The position numbers and the translations under genes were made by a program. Below are positions 36,059 through 49,141 of a stretch of 64,000 nt of DNA, piece by piece. Source of the DNA: Neolentinus lepideus HHB14362 ss-1 (taxonomy: Eukaryota > Basidiomycota > Agaricomycetes > Gloeophyllales > Gloeophyllaceae); contig KV425562.1 in NCBI GenBank assembly GCA_001632425.1, positions 139,017 to 203,016 of the forward strand, given 5' to 3'. The notes under the pieces were generated by a model. That model was not told the origin of the DNA. It saw only the letters and a program-made list of their open reading frames with translations, and did not search any database. Numbering within the stretch: position 1 is the stretch's first letter; each line of letters begins with the position of its first letter.

Positions 36059-39000
36059 TTACGGGATGAGCTCGACGGCACCACTGGCAAGCCAAGCCTC
36101 GAACTCGGCTAAGCCATTGTCGTGGTTGTCCTCATCCTCAGGCGGCCACGCGATTGCAGATTCCAATTTCTCCGCTTGCTGGTTGCCACTACAGTTGCCA
36201 GAAGTCGACGCACGAGGTTCCTTCACTACTGGACCATTCGTAGAGCTGTCGCCAACCTTAGAAGAGCTGTCGCCGTCCAGAGTAGAGGATGCGCTTGCAA
36301 ATGTCAGAGTCGTGTTGGTCGAAGGTACGATGTCGAAGAGACTCTCGTCCAGAGTGAACTCTTCCTGCTCGGGCTCGGCATCCACCGTAATGTCGTCGTA
36401 GTAGCAAGTATCAAATTCGTTCGGAGAAGACGGCATGAAGAGAGGCTCTCGCTTCCCGGCTGGAGACTTGATTCGTTGAGTCTACCGAAGGTGAGATGCA
36501 TCCATGCGGAAAGAACATAGCGCACTAGAAGGGTGGGTAAACTAACCTTCGGTGAAACAGCCTGTGGTTGCTCAGGCAAACGTTCAAGAGCGGACACTAC
36601 GCCTCGGTGCTTTTTGACCGGGGTTGGAGGGCTGAGATCTCTCTCCCTCTTCCGGCTGAAGGATCCCGGTCTCATCAAGCTGGTCGCTTTCTTACCCGTC
36701 CTCGCTTCATCGGAAGGCATCTGAAGAATGGCAGCATCAAGTTCCAGATCGTCAGAAATGTCGATCTCCGATGAGGAACGTGGTTTAGAAGCAGGAGCAC
36801 GGGTTTCATGGACCAGTTCCTTGGGGTCGGGTAGTTCGTCCTCGCTGTCGTCCGGGTCCGCAGGCATTTCGCGTGCTTTATCTTCGTCGTCTAGATTGGC
36901 AAATTGCAAATCAAAGTTAGGCTTCGGTTTTGACCGCTTGATACTACTAGAGTCTTCCAACTTCAAACGACGACCTTCCGATAATCCAAGGCTGTTCGCC
37001 ACATCCGTTCGTTCATGCAGTTTCTCAAGCTGCTGCAGTCTGAAATCGGATCCTTGCCGCTTCTTCTGCTTCAACTTCTCTACGTCTTCGGCCTTACAAA
37101 TCTGCACGAACACTTCTTCTGTAGACGCATTTAATTGCGGCTTGTGCGCATCTTTATCAGCGGCGGTGTCTTGACGTGCCAGTCGTTTTGGTGGCGGAGG
37201 CGGCTTAGCAACGCCTTGTCTGCAACTATGAGCGAGTTGGTAAGCTACAATCCAGGATGAGCAGACGGCAGCGAACAACCAGAAGTGTCGGCATTTAGTT
37301 TTGTCCTTGCAGGTATGATTGCATCTGTGGACACATCAGCATTTGGCCTCGACACTGCAGCGTGTGGTAGTACTCGTAATTGCCATTCTCCAGCTTCTTC
37401 GGCTTGAAGTCGAGCGTTTCCAGCACAGAAGAGTTTGCATTTGAAGTCGTCTTCTCTATTTTGCTCTGCCTTTGGGACTTTGTACCTTCATCTGCTCTCA
37501 CATGTCAAAAAATGGGAAGGGATAATATCAAGGGAAGAATAAACCGTGCGGCTTTGTGAGGTCCTTTACAACTTCTTCGTCTTCAAAAGTTATGTCCCAA
37601 AAGTGAGGATCATCTTCAAGACCCTCTAGCTCCGCTTCCTACAAAGCGCTCGAATGCACTGCGTCATCATAGGGTTTCTTCACCTACCAGCGAGTTGAGC
37701 GGACGAGTGTTGACCACAGGGAACTCCTTGGGGCTGACTTGGGGCTTGTGTGTCTTCGATAGAGTCGCACCAGCTATGTTTTCCTAGAATGGCGTCAGAA
37801 CCAGACTCGCGGTACGAAGATCGGCATTACTGAAGCTATATAAACGGAGATCGATTGACTCGGCTTCGTCAATTCGGCTGTGACGACGAAGCTTTTTGAT
37901 ATTGCTAATGCTTTCGTCCTGTGAATCAGAAGGCTGGTAATCAGAGAAGTGATAGAAAGCTTTGCTGGCAAGTCTTACGAGATCCGACGGAAGTCGATGA
38001 AGTCGAAATCCGATGTAAGGGTCAATATTGCAGTCATGTCCCCTCGCCGAGACTTGTTCTTTTTTGGTTTAGATATGTGAGTAGTTCGATCGGATATCAA
38101 GCCGCATTCGATCGAGAGCTCGACGCACACCGGGCCTCGACCGCCTATCGATTCGATGCCCCTTTCTGAAATATCTAAGAAATATTGAGGCACCTCTACC
38201 AGGCTAGCGAGAACCTCGTGGCCAAATGGCGGACGGCGGTTTAACAACTAGCAGGCGGATTGTTAGAAAACCCCCCTTTGCTACAAATTTACTCACTGTT
38301 TCGATCCTCAACGGGTCCTGCCTTCGCAAGGCATCTAACGACGTTATACCGTGCTCTGCTAGTACCTTTGGCGATGTGATGTGTAATGATCGGACCAGAG
38401 TCAGGATGTTAATACCTTGATCCTGAATGAACGTCAGTGACACACATATTTTATATATCTGAGATCGGGTCTTACGATTTATCGCCGATTTGTTCAACTT
38501 GACGCAAGACTACGGGTCGGTCCTCCCATGCCTTCGCCGTGAAACACCTGAGACTATACAACGTTTGATTCACCGAACCGTGCGTCGCGCATATGAAGAC
38601 TTACAGCTCTAGCCCGTGCTTGATTTTGGCGCCTTGCTTCTTGACCAACGCGACTTCAACCACAACTCTTGCTATCCTGCCTACATGTCGGAATACGCCG
38701 ATAGCATCGAGAGGAGGCTGGCTCTCCGATGTCCTGTACTCCGGAGAATTGAGGGCTATGCCCCCCAGAACAGCCTATGGATCCGCGTTGGGGTAAGTAT
38801 AACAATAGGATGCTGATAAAAGCCTTTTATTCAAACCTGAAGCAATATAAACACTTTGTCTGCAGGTTTATCGACCTTTTTGATTTTGTATCTTATGTCT
38901 TGATGATCTAGAATGTGTTTATACACCTATGAAAGATTGAATTGTCCGTCTACAATGCCGATGAAAGCTTTGCTGTTCACTTTCTTCTCTCCTGACCTGA

Positions 39001-42000
39001 GTTTAAGGTCGGAAAATCTAGAAGAAGCGTCAAACGCTGGTTGTCGTAATAATGACCCTGAACACACTCGTCAGCGGCAGCTATAGCTTCTAGCTGTTTC
39101 ATCCGAATCATGAGCAAGTATTCAAAACACAGAGATGTTGGAGCATGCCATTTCTCGCAGACTTGCACGTTCGGGCAAATTCATTACAAGATTCATCTAG
39201 AGCGTAGAGGATCAATAAACTCCCGAAGCCATTCCGCGCATCTACCATACCGTTGATTGTCGTACATAGAACTGGCAAAACAACCCGTGAGTCATCTTCA
39301 ATTAAGCCGCGAAATGGGTACATAGCGTTCACCTTGCTCATTATGTCCCCGTACTCAGTAGACCGGAGGCTACCATTCTCACTTTCTTCCTCATACTCTA
39401 CGAGCTCGGAATCCTTCAGTGTTTTGACACCCTGCATAACCATATCATTGAGCCGTTCCTGCCATGACTGTCCTGTCGGCTTTCCAAAGGCATAATGGGC
39501 CGGATTTCGCCGCAATCTCTGGAACAGAAACGAATTATGGAGCCACTCCTTTGCTGTACGAATATCACTAATTGTGCCAAGACCTATCTCGGAATTGAGA
39601 TGCTCTGAGAGATTCCGATGAAGGCAGCTCTCCAGGACAGTTTTACCCTGGACGAGGTTCCTGTACTTAGCCTCCAACTCGGGCTCGCATAAGACTATGG
39701 CTATTCCATCTTTGTCTGTGCCATGTTCGTCAATAGTCAATGACAATCATCCACGGGTACGTACCAAATTGTGGACGTCCCTATCAGGAATGTTTCATTG
39801 AGACAACAAATGGAGCATTAAGGAAAGAAGAACACACAGCACGACCCATCATCTGCATTACATCCAGGTCAGAGTACTCCTTATAACCATCCGGCTGGTA
39901 CATCTTGACTCCTCGAATCACGACAGTGTGAGCCGCTACTGGTGAATCAGTACAATAAGTCACATCTCTTCGCAAAACCGACTCACGTAAGTTAACACCA
40001 ACTGCTAGTGTCTGCAAACATGTTAGGGGGGTTAGAAATACGAAGATATACTTACTGATGTCGCTACAAGTAATCGCAGAATCTTAGCTGAATACAACTC
40101 CTCCGTTACGCGTCGGTCATCCATGCTAAGCCCAGCATGGTGCACACCGATGCCGAGCGTAGCGAGTTCTAAGGAAGACATTAAGCTTGGAAGGCATGCA
40201 CTACTACACTGTCATTTACTCTCGAGACGTTTGTCGTGGAATTGCTTAGTGACACTGAATTCGGTTCAGTAATGAACATGCAGACGCCTGTATTTATATA
40301 TCTTACTTGCGGGGTTGTGACCAGGGCAGTGATTGTTTGACCTTTGCTGCTTGTTCATATTCACAGGCCAGATGTTCCGCCGTCGTCAAGACGCCTAGCA
40401 TGTATCATACATCAACCATACATCAATGATTTACATCAGGCTTACCTTTGCGCGTGGACACGAAGACGAGAATCGGCTTGTTAACAGAATGCTGCTGCAA
40501 GATAGGAAAGAGTTTCTTATCCAAAGTGCTGGAATACTGATACTCGTTTTGATTTCTATGGCGTGCAACACCGTAGACGTGCTTGGTCAACTTGCATGGG
40601 CGGAACTCTTCGTCAAACTATATGCGACGACCTTGAGTAACGCATATAGCGCAAGGATTAGAAAATATACCTGGAAGACCTTAGCGGAGCCGCTTTTATC
40701 CCTGGAGCCGACCCAGCCAGCAATATCCTCGATATTCGGGACAGTGGCAGAGACCATGACGAACCGCACTGATGTACCCCTGGTCTTCATGCGAGAGATC
40801 ACCACTTCAAGCGTACTACCTCTTGATTCGTTGAGGATGTGGACCTACATGAACACGTTCATAGTTTACCTATTCAAGGATCTCCTACTTTTCTCACCTC
40901 GTCAACCAAGAACAACTGGACTTGGTATAGGACTTGACCATTGTCCTTCCTGAAATTGCCCAACGCATACATACAAGGATGAAGCGACGGAGGATTTAGA
41001 CTCGCACCAATGTCTCGTAAGACTGTCCCATTTTTCACCCTGGCCTCACGATCTCAGTATAGATATTTCTAAAGAACAACGGAACGCACCGTAGTAATGC
41101 TATATATATCATGAATTCGACAGGGAAGTCAATTGTCTCGACTGAGGATTCAACGTACATGATAGTGGCGTCTCTCGCCTCCCCCCATGCACTCTTGCCA
41201 AATTGGACCGTATCACCCGTTAACTCACAGCCTGCGTTGAAAATGCGTCAGACAGAATCCACCATTCAAGTCTCAGGAAAGACTCACACTTGATGCCAAG
41301 CCCTTCAAACTTAACAGTCCAATCCCTATACCGTTCAGAGCATAGAGCCTGGAAATATTGGGGCGCATATAACAACAATGTCTCCGACGAACAATGGAAA
41401 CTGACCTTGGTTGGGGCCATGTAGACACATTTCGTCGATCCGTCGTTTCCAGACTGCATGAGCATGTGTATCACTGCTAGTTCAAATAGGACAGTCTTGC
41501 CGCTACCGGTAGGAGCTATCGGAAGGGGAGTAATTAGATGGATTCACATTTGAGGTGCGCATATACTGTACCACTGATGACCTAGAAGCGGGCAGCCTCA
41601 AATCAATAACAGATCGACTTGATAGTTTGACGTAATACCAGATTCTCTTCGGAGGCCATGATCTACATGCCTGAATCAAGACAGCTCCTGTCATAAAGGA
41701 AAGGAACTCACGTCGTCAAAGCAGCTTGATTGTATTGCATTGAATACCCCGAATTTCCACATACTTCGATATATGTCGGCTGTCATAAGTGGTTAGAAGA
41801 GTAACATCGGTTTTGTGAAAGCTTCCATTTGATTCGACGTACGAAGTTCCGAGACTGGACGGAGCCGGATTCCGTGAGCATTCCTTGGCATATTAATGGC
41901 TTGCATGCGACGTTGTTCAGCGAATTGGTCTCTGTCTGAACTCTCTCGCGTAGAGGTGCTCCCGCTGGGTGGATTACAGACGGCCCGTGCCTCACTTTGT

Positions 42001-42538
42001 TCATATTCATATTCATCTTCAAATCGCTCCTCTGGAACTTTTATCCAGTTACGTTACAAGCCGAGGGTAAAGTGAGGTCATCTGCGATAATGCAACATAA
42101 CACTCACGAGCTTCCTCCTGTGCGCCGTGACTGCTTCGAAAGGCGCGACTGCTGTACGACGCAGGAACCAATTGAGACTGCAGAAAAAGCTGATTCGTAT
42201 ATGACTCGTTTGCATAGTGGAGCTGCTGGTCATCCTCGTAATACTCGGTGATGGGATCCTGGATCGATGGCAATTGGTATGCACTGCGCCTGATACCTCT
42301 TCCAGGTGGACAAGGAGACGAGAGCTCTGGTTCGCAAGTTCAAACAAAAGGGGTTGTCAGTAGTGTTCATAGGAGCAGTGCGCTCATTGAAACCTATATC
42401 TTCGGAGTTGAAGTCCGCCATGTAGTTATAACTTTGAATATGTGGTTGAGTGGCGTAGCCCGAAGGGATGTTACCGCCGTATTCTTCAGCGTTCAATCCG
42501 CATTCGCGGGCCATCTCGTCGAAGGACTGGTCGTACAT
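36059..42538 (-). CDS. MER3: MER3/HFM1 meiotic DNA helicase
   Basis: Superfamily 2, Ski2-like 3'-5' helicase of the ZMM group, promoting interference-dependent meiotic crossovers. Over 20 exons. Order from the start at 42538: disordered N-terminus; motif I region (GSGKT-like near 41490) and VYMAPTKALCSERYRDW; DEVH box (FLVDEVH); SAT motif (FVMVSATVPNIEDIAGWVG); helicase C part with LPAHTVVIRG and MQMMGRAGRPQ; a Sec63-like domain with LNRRPPFGHEVLA and LAEHGITSLDALR. After splicing at about 37270-37330 comes the zinc-binding CNHTCKDKTKCRHFCC motif characteristic of HFM1/MER3. The rest is acidic/Ser-rich and disordered to 36059. The zinc motif and Sec63 domain separate it from Brr2 and Slh1. 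Shares a 205 bp promoter with CKS1. Confidence 0.92.
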
Positions 42539-42743
42539 CGTGGTGATGATGGAGCATGTATGTATGCGTTCCGTCCGAACCCAGTCCGGCCATGGAAAAT
42601 GCCGGACGCGCGCGCATCACGTGTCACGCTCCTCGCTTGACCACTTGTGACTATACGCGTTTGTGATGGTGACAATCTGCAACCTTCTTCCGAATCCCTC
42701 GTGTGTTCACTCAGACGCCCTCCGTCTCCGCTACGCATTCACC
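42539..42743. promoter_or_regulatory. Divergent promoter MER3 / CKS1
   Basis: 205 bp between opposite ATGs. Contains a CACGTG palindrome (42618-42623) and one MluI box ACGCGT (42655-42660), the core bound by MBF-type G1/S factors in yeasts. A cell-cycle role is inferred from motif and gene identity only. Confidence 0.45.
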
Positions 42744-43230
42744 ATGGCCACACACGTAGAAGTCAACGCTAAGCCTGCCAAGAAACCCACCATCGAAGAC
42801 ATGATTGATAAGTGAGTTGTTTTATATAGGACCTTCCTCTCAGTGCTTATCCGCCGCGGCTAGAATTCACTATTCAGATCGTTATTCAGACGATGAGTAT
42901 GAATACCGACATGTCATCCTTCCGAAGCCATTTCTTCGATACCTACCAAAGGAGTACTTCAGCAAGGACGATTCCGGAACACTTCGACTGCTGACAGAAG
43001 ACGAATGGCGAGGGATAGGAATTCAACAGAGCTTAGGCTGGGTCCATTACGAAGTTCATGGTACGTCATGCTACTGGAACTTCTGAATATGCTCCTCTCA
43101 TCGTATCGCAGCTCCCGAACCACATGTACTTTTGTTCCGACGACCAAAATACCTTTCACGGAAGGAGGAGCAGTTAGTGTTACAGAAGAACGGCCCAGCA
43201 AACAGCAGGAATCAAGTGCGCAGGAGGTGA
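42744..43230 (+). CDS. CKS1: Cks1, cyclin-dependent kinase regulatory subunit
   Basis: Small CDK adaptor that binds phosphorylated substrates. Three exons (42744-42811, 42864-43060, 43112-43230) give 127 residues. The signature [18 protein letters not shown] begins at the first splice. [24 protein letters not shown] and the terminal [12 protein letters not shown] follow, so the phosphate-binding and CDK-binding surfaces are complete. The first intron skips an earlier AG (42842-42843) and uses one 20 nt downstream; only the later AG restores the family sequence. The N-terminal 22 residues and Arg-rich tail are not conserved. Convergent with STE23. Confidence 0.95.
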
Positions 43231-43511
43231 TGCACTGGAGTCCACGACATCACGCTGCTTTTCTTGGGATTTACGTTTGTCTTTTCTGCCTTTCCCCTTC
43301 CATTTGTCCATATTACAGTTCCACTTGACCCTGTACCATAGGCGCCTTTTCTCTTATAATTCCCCGCCTGCTCCGCTTTGATTTTGGTAATGTTGTGATA
43401 ACTATCGTCTTAGCTTTCTATCACTGTAACTCTACTAGGACTTCTCCTTGAAAGCGTGTGCGATGTGGTATCAACTATTTCCAAGCCACGACGTGCATTT
43501 CCCGAGCGTTT

Positions 43512-46500
43512 TCATAGCTTCGCCGAGGGTGCATCTGCCCACTCCGCTAGGGGCCGTGGATCAGGTGAAGCCGTTAAGGAGCTCTTGAACTTCTTCACAT
43601 CCTCGATAAATGTGACGCCCTCAAGAGCATCTACCTCGCCGCCTTCTGTCGCCGGCACCGGATAATGCTCCACTACGTGCGGGATTTCAGCTAGAAGTTT
43701 CTTTATCGTGTCTTGATCCACCACTCTACTGGCAAGCTCCCCTTGCCAATACTTCACGAACTCCGTTGCAGTTGGATTTCCTTTACCAAATTCTTCTTTA
43801 GAAGTGCTTCTCTCAACCTGCACGCCTGCGTTTCGGACCAGGTCTTCGAAAGCAGTCATAGCCACTGGGCTGACTTGCTTCGGGGCAGGCTTCTGGGAAC
43901 GCAGATGTATGGACAATTTGGCGCGCTTAGAGGCGGATGGATGCACACGAGCGTCAAAGAGTTCGATGACATCTCGCTTCGTGACGCATCGTAGTAGCTC
44001 CGCGTTCCGAAAACCTAAAGGTCATTTGTGTAGCATCAAGATAATATCTTGTATATAGATGAGTAAATGCGCACGTCTGTGAAAGTCCAAGTATCCCGAA
44101 TCTATGTAAGTCCAGAATCTGTTGGTCTCCTCTGACAGGTTCTTGGGCTTCTCCGTCCACTTCCGCTCCAGCCCCTGCTTCTGCTCAGCAAATTCCTCGT
44201 CGGGCATCTGCTCAATCATGTCCCGCATAGACTTTAAGAACGCATTGACCCTGGACTCTAAGTATTGAGGAGGCTTCTCGCTCTGCACAACTATTCGTAA
44301 GCCCTTCTGGCTATCGCCGGTCAGGTGCCATTGTGAACAGGACACGACGTAGCCAAGCTGCTCTTGTGTTCGTAGCACGTTGAACGCTGGCTCCGACAGG
44401 ATTTGCGCGAGCAATGATGACGTTACGCGCAAGTGGTCATCCGTGAGATCCCCGATGTGGAGATAATATGTGAGTGCCGAGTTGGGCTCCTTCGGGTTCG
44501 GCACGGGCATTGACCAGACATAATTTGACGCTGGTAGATATTCCGTGTCAGATCACTGAACATATCTGAGACACAGTAAACGAACCTTCAGGTAGCGTTA
44601 AAGAGCGCTCGATCACTGACGATGCAGGCGATGGCAAAGATCCAAGAATTGACTCGGCAAGTTCAGCTATGCCGATGGCATCCTGGCGAAAAGCATTAGC
44701 GCCGAATAAGCTTCTTGAGTGTGAGGGTGTTCACCTCCTTGGTCATGTTACCAGTCACCAGCATACGCATGTTAACCTCCGACAGAAGCTGCTTGGTATG
44801 CGCTTGCACCTCCTCAGCGGTTACGGCTGCATAACCGTAAGCTGTAGAAGGTATAGAAAGTCCTAGAGGGTGCACGTACTCGCGATTTCAGGTAACATCT
44901 CTTGCAGAGTCCATTGTTTCTCAGTCAGGAGATATTTCCCAAAATAATCTGAGATGCCATAGCTTTGACCGAGGAAGAAGTTTTGCCAGTCACGTTTAAT
45001 CTACTATTCATGAGATTAGCTGCATTACAGAGTGATCCACTGCGCACCTGCTCCTTGAACACCTCGAGCCTGTCCGGCATGACTTTCAGCTGCTTGACAG
45101 ATGCAAATACACGCTGCGTGAGCACTGGAATTTTGTCGTTATACCCGGAAAGAACGACCCATACGCCCAATCCGTGGGTCATCAAGTTGTACGACAGGCC
45201 AGCAAGGTCGGCATCGTATGAATATTCCGTCAAGGAATCCGTCACTAAGGAACCGAATAATCTGCACATAAGAGGCACATCAGCGGCGGCTCCTGCACAC
45301 ACGTAACATTATTTACCTCGTCATAACTACGGATCGTGGGGTTGCGTTAGCTAAGGGAGTACGGATGTCGATCGCAACACGAGCTTTCGGCACCCAGAAG
45401 CGGTCATCTTTCTTATGCCAGAGACTGGATAAAGGAGTTTCGCGGATGAGATAAGGGTTTTCCAGAGGCTAGAGGCAATAAACTGGTGAGTCGGAGGGCC
45501 ACAAGCCGCATAAAATTACGTACTTCCGCTACCTCTCGTTTATCGACGTCCAGATTAGTCGGGATGAATTCGTTAGGACCAGGAAGGAACAGCTCCTTCA
45601 GGTCATTAGGACTTTGAGCCTATAACAGCGTTAATTACGACGCATCGTCTGATGATGCCAGAAATTTACCTCTTGGACGAACTTCTCATCGAAACGTTTT
45701 ACAGTATACCCCGTCCCATACCACGGCTCCTGCTTCCACTCCACCTTGACACCCTCCCGAGTAACCTTCTCATGCTCAGCCTGCCTCGCCATAAGCACAG
45801 CACGCCCCTCATCGACCTTAAGTCCCTCCAATATCTCCCTAACCTGCTTCTCACCAATCCACCTGCCCTGTTCATCCTTCAGGCCGTCATGCTCGTCCCA
45901 CGGCCAAGTCAACTGAGGCGCGCTGATGACCAGCTCCATGGGGATGGGCCATGCCATTTGTTCCGCTACCCAGACTGCATAGTCATCTGGGCGCCGCTTC
46001 TCTGCGAAGCGGAAACGAATTGAGGCAATAGTGCTTATTTCGCGTGAGTGCCAGGCGGGAAGTTCGGAGAATCGGAGCAGGTTCAAGTACTTGTACGTCG
46101 CGAGCATGATTGGTTGATAGTTCTCTGTAAGTGGCCGGGATGAGCACAGCGCAATACTGATGTCGAGTCAGAAAAAACGTACGGAATCCATCCTTAGTCA
46201 TATGGATCGTAACCTTAAACATTGCAAATCCTCGGGCAAGATTCTGAGCACCGGAACTCAAGCCAGTGATCCAGCCCTTGTTCTTCAAATACGAGTGGAG
46301 TGATCCTGGGCCTTCATGACCGACGAAGTGCGCGAGGAAATTAGCAGGCTTGTAACGCCACAAGGGTGGTTGCCACGCAAGGGGGAAAGAAATCTCGAGG
46401 ACGTGGAAATCCATGATAGTTTGAACTGATACCAGGGTCTATAAAGATTTGTTACTTAGATGAACAAGAAAGGTCGGCAGAGAGACATACCCCTCTCTGT

Positions 46501-47880
46501 TCTGGCCCGAAGGGATGGTCATTGATCATAGGCAGTGCATCTCGGCCTCTGTTAGGAACGGGCGAAAAGAGGTTGACCACAAGCTCAGATAGTTCATCCA
46601 AAGATTCTGCGATGTGGTTAGGTCAGCAGGGAATTCTGTCCTCAGTTCTCCAATCCATACCTTTCCCAATAACGCAGAGTCGCATTCGGCTGGCACAATA
46701 CTCCTTGCTCCACCATTCGACAAGCCGCCTGCGAGTTTCTCGACCAATAGCACCACCATCCGCCTCAAGCTCGCTATTATGCGACGCTTCAGAAGGAGCA
46801 GGGGACGGGTTGCGTGTCGGAGCTAAGCTACTCGTAGCCGAACCATTCGCATCACCATTTACCTTGACACCATTAGTTTGTTTGCCATTGGCGCCGTTCA
46901 GAAGACCCTTCTGCTTGAGCTCTCGTGCCGCCTGAGACAGCGACTCTCGGTGACCAGTACCGAATTTCGACCAAACGTGACCGGGCTTGCTGAGGTGTTT
47001 GTTCAATTGGAAGATACGCCACATGTCAGACTGATGGTTCTTCTTGTGCTCGGAGTCGACGGCATTGAGTTCGCGGGATGTACAGGAGGGGGCGAAGAGG
47101 GGGCAGTGGAAGAACGCAGCAAACCGGGTAAGAGCGCCAGACAAGGCGGGTGTTGAGACATTAAAGTAATAGTTGGTATTGGTCGTAGCGGTGAATGCAT
47201 TAGAGGATCCTGCATTCTTGGATAGGAACTAACCATCTGGTGTTAATAGTGGTACCTGTGACGGTCTTCATGGACGTTACCTCCGAATATTCATTCTCAC
47301 GTGGGAACTGTTCCGTGCCCTGTGTCGGAACAAGCATGTGAACCATGACTATCTCCGAACAATAAACTGCCAAACATACCATGAAGAGCAAATGTTCACA
47401 GAAGTGAGCCAGTCCAGGCATGTCATCCTGGGATAGAACATGTCACGATCGCCATACAAATACGGGGACAGAGCATTGGGAGGACTCGAATTCGCTCATT
47501 CATGCCCTCGTCTTTCCTCTGCAATCCAGTTAACCTCAGCAGACTGCTTCACTCACAGGATCCATTAGGTGTCCAACAGCTACATCCAAACTGGCGGCAG
47601 CCTTGTCCGCTTTCGCATCATGTATCGCCGTCGCTTGAAGCCCATTCTCAAGCTCTATAATTCTATACTCCCTATCATCCTGCTGGGACTTCTCAATAGG
47701 CTTCGTGAACACCCAGTACGCGGGGCGAGTTCCAGATGCAGGCACGTGACGCCAATCAACACGGCCGACCATGGTCGCATACAGAGCTCGACCGCTAAGC
47801 GAGTGACTTTGAGGTATGCTTGCGGACGGTAGATAAGAGACAAGACGGGGGACAAGTGGTCGTAATGGAAGTCTTAACAT
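43512..47880 (-). CDS. STE23: Ste23/insulysin-type M16 metalloprotease
   Basis: Zinc protease that degrades small peptides and, in yeast, helps mature the a-factor pheromone. About 1100 residues, many exons. The inverted zinc motif HFCEHLLFM (HxxEH) is complete, with the third ligand Glu in AVDSEHKKN and the following [15 protein letters not shown] block. The other M16 domains are recognisable: [17 protein letters not shown], the EPWYGTGY segment, [13 protein letters not shown], and EQLGYVV with [16 protein letters not shown] in the last domain. A low-complexity Asn/Gly/Ser/Pro insert of about 55 residues sits in the first domain after [10 protein letters not shown]. The start at 47880 adds an Arg/Leu/Ser-rich N-terminus like a mitochondrial presequence; a second Met (MVGRVDW) would give a cytosolic form, as in human IDE. 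Confidence 0.92.
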
Positions 47881-48156
47881 TCACAAGATTTCGGTGAACT
47901 CACGCAATAATACAACAGGGTTTCCCCAGTTAAGAAAGAGAATAAACGCCCAATTCGGCATCTCGCGAGGACCCTCGCAGTTAGTTCTCGGTCTTCCTAC
48001 GACATATTTGCGAGGAACTCTTCTTTGACCTTGACGGTTCTCATTATCTGCGGAGCCTCAGAACGATCAATGAAGTCCGCTAGGTTCTCCTATATCTGCA
48101 TTGCTTGATCCTGCTGCGCAATTTGACAAGATTCTGGGGCAAGGGGAAGTACATGA

Positions 48157-49141
48157 TTAAGAAGATATAGTTCGGACACAGATCTCGAGGGAGGCCCTGT
48201 TGTTCCAATGCATCGTTACACATGCCGACGCCAAATGAGGAGCTTCTAAGCCTTGCTGCAACAAAATAATATAGAGGAATCCGCTCCTGTGAAAACAGTT
48301 GACACAGCGTTCCCTAGCGTTCCGCATGTTCGGTTGATCCAGACGATTCTGTTTGTCGCGCTGAAGACAAGTCCCACAACCCGGTAAGAGTTGCGTCATC
48401 CCAGAGACCAGAGTTATTCTGACCTATACATGCCATACAGAGGACCGGATATTCCCAGGAAATAGGGTTGTCTGTCTCATGCGAATTCCTCCACGCGAAT
48501 TCCAGAGGATCTAATAAATTCGGGAGTTGCTGGATCGTCTCACTCGGTTGTAACACGGATGATGACACTGCGATTACTTCCGCCTGAGACGCCATCTCTA
48601 ATTCTCGTCTAGAGGCCTCGTCCTGGGCAATACGAATTGCCGCCGACTTTGCATCGTCCAACCGAGCTGCCTTCACTGGCTGCGGTCAATAGCAACGCAT
48701 CATGCAATCAAGAAGACATCAAAAGTTAACATACTATCCTCAGCGATCAGAATAGCAAGGACGAAGCAGATGTGATCTTTTAAGATCTGGACAATGTATC
48801 TGGAACAGAGCAGAACGATCTCATTTCGTGAAAGGAAGCTACTATCATACAGTCATCTTGTCAGTTCAGATATCGTGTGGAAAACGATGCTGCAGGAACC
48901 GATGGCGATGGTCAAGCTTATCTAATGTATGTGTAGTATGTCTTACCTATCAGTATCACTCACAGGTGCGCAACTTCGCGATCCAGGCTGTAAAGTCCAG
49001 ATAATTAAGGATCTGTAAGATACAGTGTTTTCTCATCATTTGTGGGACTAAATATCGTTCTGGATCTGTGCCTGAGGAATTGGATGAAGTACTACGACTT
49101 CCGACCTCAACCGCACACGGGCTGCAACCAGCTCGAAGCAT
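48157..49141 (-). CDS. Hypothetical multi-exon protein
   Basis: No family recognised. Open segments with coding character: from the ATG at 49141 (ending ILNYLDFTAWIAKLRTC), a middle piece (FLSRNEIVLLCSRYIVQILK), then a longer one from 48676 (VKAARLDDAKSAAIRIAQDE, DPLEFAWRNS) and a Cys-containing end (ARERCVNCFHRSGFLYIILL) to a stop at 48157. The last pieces join across frames with plausible introns; the join of the first two could not be resolved. It may be a real small protein of about 250 residues or a decaying gene. Confidence 0.35.

Noticed and set aside
35886..36120. Extra C-terminal exon of TIM54
   Set aside because: A GT...AG pair exists, but the added sequence is low-complexity, would run into the 3' end of MER3 and is not part of known Tim54 proteins.
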